Positions 17,213 to 24,485 of a DNA stretch of 47,056 bases are shown here, in pieces. Numbering within the stretch: position 1 is the first letter of the stretch; each line of letters begins with the position of its first letter. The stretch is taken from NCBI RefSeq assembly GCF_002482975.1, contig NZ_DLHA01000049.1:19251-66306 (forward strand), given 5' to 3'. Position numbers and translations under genes: made by a program. Source of the stretch: Flavobacterium sp. UBA7680 (GTDB taxonomy: Bacteria; Bacteroidota; Bacteroidia; Flavobacteriales; Flavobacteriaceae). A model generated the notes under the pieces. That model was not told the origin of the DNA, made no database searches, and saw only the letters and a program-made list of their open reading frames with translations.

Positions 17213-17917
17213 ATGAAAATAAAGTGTTTATTAGTCGACGACGAGCCTTTAGCAATCAGCTTATTGCAGAATCATATCAGTAAATTAGATTATTTTGAAG
17301 TGGTAGGAACTTGCCCAAACGCTTTAAAAGCCGCCGATGTATTGCGTACAACTGCTGTCGATTTAATGTTTTTAGATATTAAAATGCCGCAGATTACGGG
17401 AATAGATTTTTTAAAAACATTAAAGAATCCGCCGGCTGTTATTTTTACTACCGCTTACCGCGAATATGCCTTAGAAAGTTACGAGCTCGATATTGTAGAT
17501 TATCTTTTAAAGCCTGTTACTTTCGATCGTTTTTTTAAAGCCGCAGATCGTTATTTAAGAATTAGCGGGCCTGTAAACAGCAAGATAATTACACCTTCGC
17601 AGGAAGATTATATTTACATCAAAAACGGACCAAAATTCAATAAAGTAAACGTCGACACGATTTTATATATCGAAAGTGTGAAAGATTATATTATTATACA
17701 TCAAAAAGATGGTGTAAATCTAAATGCCAAATATAAAATAAGCGATATTGAATTAGAATTGCAGGATAAAAACTTCCTGAGAATTCACCGCTCTTTTATC
17801 ATTAATTTAAAAAACATCACGGCATTTACACCTTACGATGTCGAAATTGGAAGTATTGAAATTCCTATTGGAGCGAGTTATAAAGAATACGTTTTTAAAA
17901 TTTTAAAGAATTCATAG
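17213..17917 (+). CDS. LytTR-type response regulator
   Basis: This is a 234-residue response regulator with a receiver domain at 1-120. Acidic pocket D9/D10, phospho-acceptor D55 in LDIKMP, T80 in FTTAYREYA and K100 in LLKP are all present. A LytTR DNA-binding domain follows at about 131-232 (YIYIKNGPKFNKVNVDTILYIESVKDYIII, FLRIHRSFIINL). LytTR regulators bind direct repeats upstream of target promoters. The partner kinase lies immediately upstream. The divergent beta-barrel receptor gene is a possible but unproven target. Confidence 0.95.
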   Translation: MKIKCLLVDDEPLAISLLQNHISKLDYFEVVGTCPNALKAADVLRTTAVDLMFLDIKMPQITGIDFLKTLKNPPAVIFTTAYREYALESYELDIVDYLLKPVTFDRFFKAADRYLRISGPVNSKIITPSQEDYIYIKNGPKFNKVNVDTILYIESVKDYIIIHQKDGVNLNAKYKISDIELELQDKNFLRIHRSFIINLKNITAFTPYDVEIGSIEIPIGASYKEYVFKILKNS

Positions 17918-17919
17918 CA

Positions 17920-17960
17920 TAAAAAAACTCCTTAAATGATTTACTTAAGGAGTTTTTTTT
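17920..17960 (+). terminator. Terminator after the two-component operon
   Basis: AAAAAAACTCCTTAA pairs with CTTAAGGAGTTTTTTTT, starting right after the stop codon. The stem is strong and both strands have a T-run. Confidence 0.85.
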
Positions 17961-17992
17961 ATGCTTGTGTGGTTATATCAGGATAGCAAAGC

Positions 17993-18358
17993 TTATATTT
18001 TTTTGAGCGTAAGTTTCATTTCTTTACTGTCCAGAATTAATTCGTCACTGGTAATAGTACTTTCGCAAGGGTATGGGGTACCAACTTCATCTTTAATTAC
18101 TAAACTTTTTCCACCTTTTGTCAATGCATAAGTACCATTTGTAATTTCTCTTGTCAAGAATCCGGTAACATGCCCATCTTTTGTAAATGTTAAAGTTCCA
18201 TCCGTTAAAATTACAGCTTTTAAAGAATCCGAAATGGGCATTTTCGGTTCTACCGCTGTTATTTTCCAAGAGCTTACCAGTGTATTTCTCTTAGAACATG
18301 AAATCATTAATACTGCAGCCAATGCAAGCGCGAAGATAAATAATTTAGATTTTTTCAT
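17993..18358 (-). CDS. Small lipoprotein, lipocalin-like
   Basis: Starting at 18358 gives 121 residues with a lipoprotein signal peptide (MKKSKLFIFALALAAVLMISC) whose lipobox cysteine is at 21. The frame is open 37 codons further upstream, but only this start gives a signal peptide. The mature part (LVSSWKITAVEPKMP, GTLTFTKDGHVTGFLT, NGTYALTKGGKSLVI, ELILDSKEMKLTLKKI) looks like the short beta-barrel of lipocalin-like proteins common in Bacteroidota. Role unknown; probably anchored in the outer membrane. Confidence 0.75.
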   Translation of the reverse strand: MKKSKLFIFALALAAVLMISCSKRNTLVSSWKITAVEPKMPISDSLKAVILTDGTLTFTKDGHVTGFLTREITNGTYALTKGGKSLVIKDEVGTPYPCESTITSDELILDSKEMKLTLKKI

Positions 18359-18497
18359 GATTTTGTGATTAAAGATTAGAAATGAAAAGGTACAAAAAAA
18401 AATATTATCTATAACGTTATAGCTACAGAAAGTGAGATTGAGTTGTCTGATTTCTAATATTTTATACAAAAACAGCCTTTTTGGAGAGCTTGAAAAA

Positions 18498-19439
18498 TCA
18501 ATTTAAAGTCAAAGCTCCCAGAATTTCTTCATACATAAACGGGCCTCCGGGATAAGTTGCCGTATAATCCAGATTCATCCAGACTTGTCCGCGTTCATCA
18601 ATATGGTAATGTAGATTTTTACCATAACTTTCTCTTTGAAAAAGTACATTTTTAATTAAATAATTGACCTTTTCCAAATCAATCATAGAGCCTATTAATA
18701 TTTCGGGATAAATATGGCCTTTGGTATGTATAAGCCTTGGAGTTCCGCCAATAGAGCGAATTGCCGCCGCCATTAAGATAGAATGATCATCGCAGTCTCC
18801 TGAAAAATATTCTAAAGATTCACTGGCAGTAGCAATATAATCGCCTTCTTTTGGGTCGTTGACATAATTCCAGCGTCCGTTTATTTCTTTAAAAACAGCA
18901 AAACACTGAATTATAGTTCTGTAATCAGAATAGCCTTTTATTCCTTTAAAATGCTTTGAAGTGGCCATAATAGCAAAATTTCGAACTTTCGGATTTTGAT
19001 ATTCAATGGCGCTTATAATTTTTGATTTATTGGGAAACGGCAGCAGTTTTGCCACAATTATATCCTGCGGATATGGATTGTCTGACATGGTATAAATCAT
19101 AGAATTATAATCTTCAGAAATCTCGCTGAAACCATAATTCCCAATAACTGATCCGTAAAATAAAATCAATAAATAAACTGCGACACATAAAATGATTATG
19201 GTTCGCAGATACATTAGCAGAAAGAAAACAACAGCAAAAACAAAAATGAATATAAAAACACGATCCAGATTGAAAGCCCATTCCAGATCGATTAGGTTTT
19301 GATGCAGAATGATAAATATCGGGATTGTAATAAAAAGACTCAACACAGAAATAATAATCCTATCCCAAGGCGATTTCACCTGTAATTTGGATTTTAACTG
19401 TGGTAGGTCAATTTTGGGAAAATTTATCATAAGAATCAA
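18498..19439 (-). CDS. Membrane protein with a transglutaminase-like domain
   Basis: This is a 313-residue protein. Three hydrophobic segments at about 28-47, 60-78 and 79-100 anchor it. The soluble part has the papain-like transglutaminase triad: Cys216 in SGDCDDHS, His242 in KGHIYPEIL and Asp291 in MNLDYTATYPGG. Bacterial members are thought to act as peptidases or in protein crosslinking. The spacing of the triad is normal, so it should be active. Start at 19439 or at the ATG three codons in. It lies 8 bp after the binding-protein gene on the same strand. Confidence 0.85.
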   Translation of the reverse strand: MILMINFPKIDLPQLKSKLQVKSPWDRIIISVLSLFITIPIFIILHQNLIDLEWAFNLDRVFIFIFVFAVVFFLLMYLRTIIILCVAVYLLILFYGSVIGNYGFSEISEDYNSMIYTMSDNPYPQDIIVAKLLPFPNKSKIISAIEYQNPKVRNFAIMATSKHFKGIKGYSDYRTIIQCFAVFKEINGRWNYVNDPKEGDYIATASESLEYFSGDCDDHSILMAAAIRSIGGTPRLIHTKGHIYPEILIGSMIDLEKVNYLIKNVLFQRESYGKNLHYHIDERGQVWMNLDYTATYPGGPFMYEEILGALTLN

Positions 19440-19447
19440 AAGCAGTT

Positions 19448-20299
19448 TTACAGCGCTTTCACCGTTTCAACAAAAGTACTTTTTTTATCAATAATTCCCA
19501 GATCAAATAATTGATTTTGAATTTTGATAAATGCTTTTTCACTTAAATGTTTTTGTGACCATTGTGTTAGTTTCAGCCATTCCTGAATATCTTCGACTTT
19601 TTGATTGAATAATTCAGCTAAAGTCTTGTCAATATCAGGAATCTGCGCAAAATCATGCGTCGTTTTATTGATAACTTCTAATACTTTTTCAACGATTTTT
19701 GGATTCTTTTTCAAGAATTCGTCGCGAACCGTTATCACAAATGAAGGCCATGGAGTAGGACAGTCGCCCACGCGCCTGAAAATTCCCTGATCAACCAGCG
19801 GTTTTGTCATAAAACGTTCCCACATAAAATAATCTGCAGTTTCGTTTGTCAAAGCTTCCACAGCGCCGTCGATAGTATTAATAATTTCAAATTGCAAATT
19901 ATCGCTGTTCCAGCCTTGCTCATTTGCATTTACATAAGCCATTAATTGTGAACCTGAACCAATTCTTGAAATCGCAACTTTTTTGTTTTCTAAATCTTTT
20001 ACAGTTTCGAAATCTGATTTTGCTGCAACGTGAATACCCCAAATTAAAGGTGACTGCACATAAATCTGAACAATTTTACTTGGGTTTCCTGCCGTAATAT
20101 CTTTTACAATTCCTTCTGTCAAAATAACGGCCATATCAGCCTCGCCGTCGCGCAGCATCTGACACATTTTTCCGGTACCTTCAGGAACGTTTTTCCATTG
20201 TAAATCGATATTTTCTGCTTCAAATTCGCCATTTTCAATGCATAAATGCCATGGCAGATTGAAGTGTTCAGGAACACCTACAATTTTTACAGTTTTCAT
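19448..20299 (-). CDS. Substrate-binding domain protein (NMT1/SsuA type) without signal peptide
   Basis: This 283-residue protein has the type II periplasmic binding fold. VKIVGVPEHFNLPWHLCIENGEF is the first strand and helix, EGTGKMCQMLRDGEADMAVILTEG is the ligand loop, and KDLENKKVAISRIGSGSQLMAYV opens the second lobe. It resembles the NMT1/THI5-like and SsuA family that binds taurine, sulfonates or pyrimidine precursors. It lacks any signal peptide or lipobox, and no ABC permease or ATPase is nearby. It may therefore work in the cytoplasm. The gene directly downstream encodes the transglutaminase-like protein. Confidence 0.82.
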   Translation of the reverse strand: MKTVKIVGVPEHFNLPWHLCIENGEFEAENIDLQWKNVPEGTGKMCQMLRDGEADMAVILTEGIVKDITAGNPSKIVQIYVQSPLIWGIHVAAKSDFETVKDLENKKVAISRIGSGSQLMAYVNANEQGWNSDNLQFEIINTIDGAVEALTNETADYFMWERFMTKPLVDQGIFRRVGDCPTPWPSFVITVRDEFLKKNPKIVEKVLEVINKTTHDFAQIPDIDKTLAELFNQKVEDIQEWLKLTQWSQKHLSEKAFIKIQNQLFDLGIIDKKSTFVETVKAL

Positions 20300-20351
20300 T
20301 ATAGTTTAAGTTTAAGTTAAGTTTGGTATGCGTATTCTTAAGTTTGTAAGT

Positions 20352-20825
20352 TTAGTTTTTTATTAAATCAGCCCTGTGTTTGTCTGAAAGGCAAGGTTCT
20401 GCATATTGAATAATTTCCTGAGATTCGTATTCGTTTAAAATACTTCTCACAATCGAATAATCAACATCCCGAACCACTTCTACAGAAAGAAAATTATCAT
20501 TTAATCCTTCTGATAAACAATTAATTGCCTTTAGTTTTTCTCTGATAATTTCTTTGTCAAATCCTTTTTCTAAAATGATCACCTGAACAATTGAATTTCC
20601 TGAATTTTCAATCGTTTCTTTATAAACCAGGCGTTCTTCCTCTTCATCAAATTCTGCATAAAATAAATCATCAGTTGCAATCAACGGCCCGAAAAATGGA
20701 ATATTATCTAATTTAAAAAGTCCTTTTTGTAAATCTACAATTTCGGCCCACATCGTTTCTGAAACTGTTTCTTCTAAATAATCACTGTAATATTTAAATA
20801 ATATTTTTTTATGTGTTTCCTGCAT
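20352..20825 (-). CDS. DUF4265 domain protein
   Basis: The start at 20825 gives 157 residues (MQETHKKILFKYYSDYLEE). It overlaps the stop codon of the upstream VOC gene as TAATG, so translational coupling is likely; the longer open frame to 20915 would run inside that gene. The sequence (ETMWAEIVDLQKGLFKLDNIPFFGPLIATDDLFYAE) fits DUF4265, a family of unknown function in which a W-E-V-like strand and a FYAEFDE-like strand recur. It is the last of three overlapping genes. Confidence 0.8.
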   Translation of the reverse strand: MQETHKKILFKYYSDYLEETVSETMWAEIVDLQKGLFKLDNIPFFGPLIATDDLFYAEFDEEEERLVYKETIENSGNSIVQVIILEKGFDKEIIREKLKAINCLSEGLNDNFLSVEVVRDVDYSIVRSILNEYESQEIIQYAEPCLSDKHRADLIKN

Positions 20826-21217
20826 TATTCTATTTCGTTTATTATGGCTTTTAAGGATGATATTACAATACGATAACCATCTGGATCCTGGATCATTTTT
20901 CCGTTTTCGTTCCAAAACGGATTAGCTGCAGTTATCGTTGCAATATTGTGGTGTATAAGCTTATTTATTAATTCGTTGTAATCTGAAATTGTTTTGGGAT
21001 AAAGCACAATTACATCGTCTTCATCAAAAGAATGATCGGCTTTTACATCAGATTGTGTAAACTCAAAATGCCAGTCTAAGCCTGATTTTCCAATAAAAAT
21101 TCCGTCGTAATTATTGTGTTTTTCAAAACCTCCCAATTGTTCAAAACCGAGAATATCGACGTAAAAATCTTCAATTCTCTTTAAATCATTCGTATGTCTG
21201 GCTACTCTTAAAAACAT
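20825..21217 (-). CDS. VOC family protein
   Basis: This 130-residue glyoxalase-fold protein opens with FLRVARHTNDLKRIEDFYVDILGF and closes with NPFWNENGKMIQDPDGYRIVIS, both typical of VOC. It overlaps by one base (TAATG) at each end with neighbours on the same strand, so all three are probably made together. The substrate is unknown. Confidence 0.88.
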   Translation of the reverse strand: MFLRVARHTNDLKRIEDFYVDILGFEQLGGFEKHNNYDGIFIGKSGLDWHFEFTQSDVKADHSFDEDDVIVLYPKTISDYNELINKLIHHNIATITAANPFWNENGKMIQDPDGYRIVISSLKAIINEIE

Positions 21218-21462
21218 TATTCAAACTTTTTAATTACAAATATAAAAGCAATAAAAATGATTATCCCGGTAAGAAAGTTCTTTTGAGCCGTTGTAAATCC
21301 ATTTTTATCGACATTTGGATTTTTTTGATCCCAATAATAATCTAAACTTTTAGGATATTTTTCTTCAATAGATGCATTAAGTAATTGGAAAAAACACCAT
21401 CTAAATAAACCTCCAATTCCTAAAAAAAATGCACCTAAAACATGCTGAAACAAATGCCCCAT
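21217..21462 (-). CDS. Small membrane protein, first gene of a coupled operon
   Basis: This 81-residue protein has two membrane segments: near residues 8-28 (VLGAFFLGIGGLFRWCFFQLL) and near the C-terminus (FLTGIIIFIAFIFVI). A polar loop (EEKYPKSLDYYWDQKNPNVDKNGFT) lies between. No family was recognised. Its stop overlaps the next start as TAATG. Its role with the VOC and DUF4265 proteins is unclear. Confidence 0.7.
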   Translation of the reverse strand: MGHLFQHVLGAFFLGIGGLFRWCFFQLLNASIEEKYPKSLDYYWDQKNPNVDKNGFTTAQKNFLTGIIIFIAFIFVIKKFE

Positions 21463-21519
21463 AAATTTAAAATACTTCTAAAATTAATTATCAAATTTTC
21501 TAATTAATAAATTATCTCA

Positions 21520-22389
21520 TTAATTACCAGCCAGTTTATTCAATGTATAAGTAATCAATTCATCAACAGCTTTATAAGGATCTTCACTAAAAGTTCCCGA
21601 AGCACGATTGGCAATAATTGCATTTAAAGATAAGGCATTATGTCCTAAAAGTGAAGAAAGCCCATAAATTGCTGCAGTTTCCATTTCAAGATTAGTAATA
21701 CGATTATCATTAAAATCAAAATTATCCATTTTATTGTTTAATTCTTCATCCTGAATATTCAATCTCAAAACACGACCTTGCGGCCCGTAAAATCCTCCGG
21801 CTGTAGCTGTTATTCCCTTGAAAATTTTATCAGACTCGATAATTTTTTCCAGTTTCTCTGAGCACGGAATCACGTAAGGTCTTCCTTTTCTAATATCCCA
21901 GTTGGTGTGAAGAATAAAAGCATCTTCAAGAGCTGTATTCGAAACTTCGTCAATTAAATAGGAGCGAAGCATATTATCAAGACCCAATCCGAATTTTGAC
22001 ATTACAAAACTGTCTACAGGAATATCTGCCTGCAGCGATCCAGAAGTTCCAATTCGGATAATATTTAAAGAAGTTAATTTTTCTTTTGGCTGACGTGTTT
22101 TTAAATCGATGTTTACTAAAGCATCTAATTCATTTAAAACAATATCAATATTATCAGGTCCAATTCCGGTTGACATTACAGAGATTCTTTTTCCTTTGTA
22201 AATTCCCGTTTGGGTTTTAAATTCTCTTTTTTGTGTCGAATATTCAATCGAATCAAAAAACTGAGTAATTTTTTCAACTCTATTCTGGTCTCCAACAAAA
22301 ATAATATCGTTGGCAATATGTTCAGGACGAAGGTTTAAGTGGTATACACTTCCGTCTGGATTAAGTATTAATTCTGATGATTTTATCAT
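21520..22389 (-). CDS. Nucleoside phosphorylase, uridine phosphorylase-like
   Basis: This 289-residue enzyme cleaves a nucleoside with phosphate to base and ribose-1-phosphate. The phosphate-binding FVGDQNRVEKI and MSTGIGPDNIDIVLNEL segments are present, with IRIGTSGSLQADIPVDS, then GFYGPQGR and NLEMETAAIYGL, where the E-M-E ribose-binding motif sits. The set and the length fit the uridine phosphorylase branch. It is cytoplasmic, in pyrimidine salvage. It is a single gene; the leader contains a dispersed repeat. Confidence 0.9.
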   Translation of the reverse strand: MIKSSELILNPDGSVYHLNLRPEHIANDIIFVGDQNRVEKITQFFDSIEYSTQKREFKTQTGIYKGKRISVMSTGIGPDNIDIVLNELDALVNIDLKTRQPKEKLTSLNIIRIGTSGSLQADIPVDSFVMSKFGLGLDNMLRSYLIDEVSNTALEDAFILHTNWDIRKGRPYVIPCSEKLEKIIESDKIFKGITATAGGFYGPQGRVLRLNIQDEELNNKMDNFDFNDNRITNLEMETAAIYGLSSLLGHNALSLNAIIANRASGTFSEDPYKAVDELITYTLNKLAGN

Positions 22390-22397
22390 TTCTTTTT

Positions 22398-22716
22398 AGT
22401 TACTAAGGTTCTGAGATGCTAAGATTCTAAGTTTTTTTAAAGGCACAAAGTTGCAAAGAGGTAAAGGTTCAAAGGTTTTTCTGTAGAGGCGCACAGCTGT
22501 GCAACTATAAAATTCCAAAATTTAAATTCCAAATTCCAATTACTCAAATTTACACAAAGCTTTGCGATCTTTGAATTTTTATAAAAAACCTTAAAATAAA
22601 TATTCTTAGCAAACTTTGCGTTAATTTTTTTTGAGGTGTTAAGGTTTTGTTTCACGTTTCACGTTTCATGTTTCAAGTTCGCATAACCTGAAACTTTAAA
22701 CCTGAAACTTGAAACT
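22398..22716. repeat. Repeat-rich intergenic region
   Basis: The first 40 bases carry AGTTACTAAGGTTCTGAG, a copy of the repeat at 15995. The middle holds short AAAGTTGCAAAG / CAAAGCTTTGCG-like blocks, typical Flavobacterium intergenic debris. At 22649-22679 four GTTTCA units stand head-to-tail and face inverted copies (CCTGAAACTTGAAAC) ending at 22716. The last hairpin may end the SUI1 transcript. I see no gene here. Confidence 0.6.
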
Positions 22717-22719
22717 ATT

Positions 22720-23052
22720 TTACCCGCCAACTCTTTTAGTTTTAAATCCTTTTTCTTTTAAAATTACCATAATTTTGTCGCGATAATCGCCTTGAATGAT
22801 GATCGAATCATCTTTAAAAGTACCGCCAACGCTCAATTTTGTTTTGATTTCTTTGGCTAATACTTTAAAATCTTCATCGCTTCCTTCATAACCTTCAATT
22901 ATAGTCGTTGGTTTTCCTTTGCGTTTTTCAAATTTACAGATCATTGGTTCTTTTTGTACATACAAAACATGATCTTGCTCCTGAATTTCTTCAGGTTCAT
23001 TTGATTCTTCGTGATCTGGAAATAAGTTTTTTAACTGATCTTTTAAGTCCAT
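22720..23052 (-). CDS. SUI1/eIF1-like translation factor (YciH family)
   Basis: This is a 110-residue protein. The C-terminal ~75 residues form the SUI1 domain: ICKFEKRKGKPTTIIEGYEG, then LAKEIKTKLSVGGTFKDDSIIIQGDYRDKIMVILKEKGFKTKRVGG. The GGT and IQGD motifs are the family signature. The N-terminal 35 residues are acidic and probably flexible. YciH/SUI1 proteins bind the small ribosomal subunit and influence start-codon selection. Confidence 0.93.
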   Translation of the reverse strand: MDLKDQLKNLFPDHEESNEPEEIQEQDHVLYVQKEPMICKFEKRKGKPTTIIEGYEGSDEDFKVLAKEIKTKLSVGGTFKDDSIIIQGDYRDKIMVILKEKGFKTKRVGG

Positions 23053-23098
23053 ATTTTTTTATTCTAAAAATAAATTTCAACCATAAAGGTATTTAAAA

Positions 23099-23142
23099 AT
23101 TAAATTCCAAACTCCAAGAAAAGCTTGGAATTTGGAATTTTA
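23099..23142 (-). terminator. Hairpin downstream of the IPNS-like gene
   Basis: AAATTCCAAACTCCAAG and CTTGGAATTTGGAATTT form an almost complete stem around AAAAG. It lies between the SUI1 gene and the IPNS-like gene and probably ends the latter. Confidence 0.55.
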
Positions 23143-23163
23143 ATATTAGAATTTATTTAATTT

Positions 23164-24114
23164 TTATTTCTTGATTAAACCTAATTCTACCAAACGTTCG
23201 TGTAAAAACTCGCCCGCTGAAATATCCTCATATTTCTTAGGATGTTCTGCATCAATACATTTATCTAAACAATCCAAACGCATATCGCTTACCGGATGCA
23301 TAAAAAACGGAACTGAATATCGAGAAGTTCCCCATAATTCTCTAGGCGGATTTACAACCTGGTGAATTGTAGATTTAAGTTTATTATTAGTATGTCTTGA
23401 CAACATATCGCCCACATTAATCACTAATTCGTCGTCTGCTGCAATAGCGTCAATCCATTCGCCATCGTGGTTTTGAACCTGAAGTCCTTTACCTTGCGCT
23501 CCCATTAATAAAGTGATTAAATTAATATCACCGTGAGCCGCTGCACGAATTGCATTTTCTGGTTCAGAAGTAATTGGAGGATAATGAATTGGTCTTAAAA
23601 TAGAGTTTCCTTCTTTTGCATATTCATCAAAATAAAACTCATCAAGTCCAAGGTGTAAAGCCAAAGCTCTTAAAACATAAATTCCTGTTTTCTCCAGCAT
23701 TTGGTAAGCATCTTTACCAACCTCATTAAAGCGAGGTAATTCTTTAACTTCAACATTTTCAGGATATTCTGAAGCCCATTTAGAATCTTGGTCAACATAC
23801 TGACCAAAATGCCAGAATTCCTTCAAATCTCCCTCTTTGCGTCCTTTAGCATGCTCTTTTCCAAAAGATACATAACCTCTTTGACCGCCAATTCCGGGAA
23901 TTTCATAATTATGCTTAGTTTCTACTGGCAAGGCGAAAAATTTTCTAATTTCACCATAAAGTTCGTCTACCAATTTGTCATCTAAGAAATGACCTTTTAA
24001 GGCAACGAAGCCAATGTTTTCAAATGCACTGCCGATTTCATTTACAAATTTTTGTTTACGTTTCGGGTCGTCCGAAAGGAAATCACGTAAGTCTACACTA
24101 GGAATGTTTTGCAT
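23164..24114 (-). CDS. Isopenicillin N synthase-like 2OG-Fe(II) oxygenase
   Basis: This is a 316-residue mononuclear iron oxygenase. It has the N-terminal DIOX domain (IPSVDLRDFLSD, GFVALKGH) and the C-terminal 2OG-FeII core: His194 and Asp196 in AAHGDINL, His251 in STIHQVV, and the 2OG-binding RYS at 265-267. GLQVQNHDGEW is the usual strand before the iron site. All catalytic residues are present. Bacterial members have varied substrates; none is indicated here. It is divergent from the E1 dehydrogenase gene across 371 bases. Confidence 0.9.
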   Translation of the reverse strand: MQNIPSVDLRDFLSDDPKRKQKFVNEIGSAFENIGFVALKGHFLDDKLVDELYGEIRKFFALPVETKHNYEIPGIGGQRGYVSFGKEHAKGRKEGDLKEFWHFGQYVDQDSKWASEYPENVEVKELPRFNEVGKDAYQMLEKTGIYVLRALALHLGLDEFYFDEYAKEGNSILRPIHYPPITSEPENAIRAAAHGDINLITLLMGAQGKGLQVQNHDGEWIDAIAADDELVINVGDMLSRHTNNKLKSTIHQVVNPPRELWGTSRYSVPFFMHPVSDMRLDCLDKCIDAEHPKKYEDISAGEFLHERLVELGLIKK

Positions 24115-24163
24115 ACTTTACATTTTTATTTAAGAAAAAAAGGCGCATTAAGCCTTTCAATAA

Positions 24164-24171
24164 CAAAGGTA
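24164..24171 (-). promoter_or_regulatory. -7 box TACCTTTG of the IPNS-like gene
   Basis: On the minus strand TACCTTTG matches TAnnTTTG. It lies 50 bases before the start codon. The leader holds a small AAAGGC/GCCTTT stem. The remaining divergent region to 24455 is very AT-rich with no gene visible. Confidence 0.4.
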
Positions 24172-24455
24172 GATAATATTTTATATTTGAATTTTATAAA
24201 TTACCATAAAATTTAGTTTTCTATCCAATTTTTAATACAAATTCTGAATATTAATTTTGAAAACTCAAAAATAAATGCATTTATTTTTTGTAGCTAAAAT
24301 ATTATAAAAAATAGTAGTCTGACAAAAAAATCACATTATATTTGTGTTCGCTTTTTTTAAACCGAAAACTGCGAATTATTTTCTATTTTTATGCAATTAA
24401 TAAATACGCGTTTTTAAATTATTTAACAATTATCGATAAAATTGTTATATTTTTT

Positions 24456-24463
24456 TATATTTG
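24456..24463 (+). promoter_or_regulatory. -7 box TATATTTG of the E1 dehydrogenase gene
   Basis: TATATTTG is an exact TAnnTTTG element, 22 bases before the ATG at 24486, giving a short leader ACTACAAAA. No normal-spaced -33 was identified. Confidence 0.5.
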
Positions 24464-24485
24464 AAAAACTAAACTTACTACAAAA

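Noticed and set aside
20825..20915. Longer start for the DUF4265 gene
   Set aside because: The extra 30 codons run inside the upstream VOC gene, and the TAATG junction gives a natural start at 20825.
22437..22655. Leftward 72-codon frame in an intergenic region
   Set aside because: It consists of dispersed repeat pieces (AAAGTTGCAAAG and similar) with no sign of a protein. Better explained as repeat debris.
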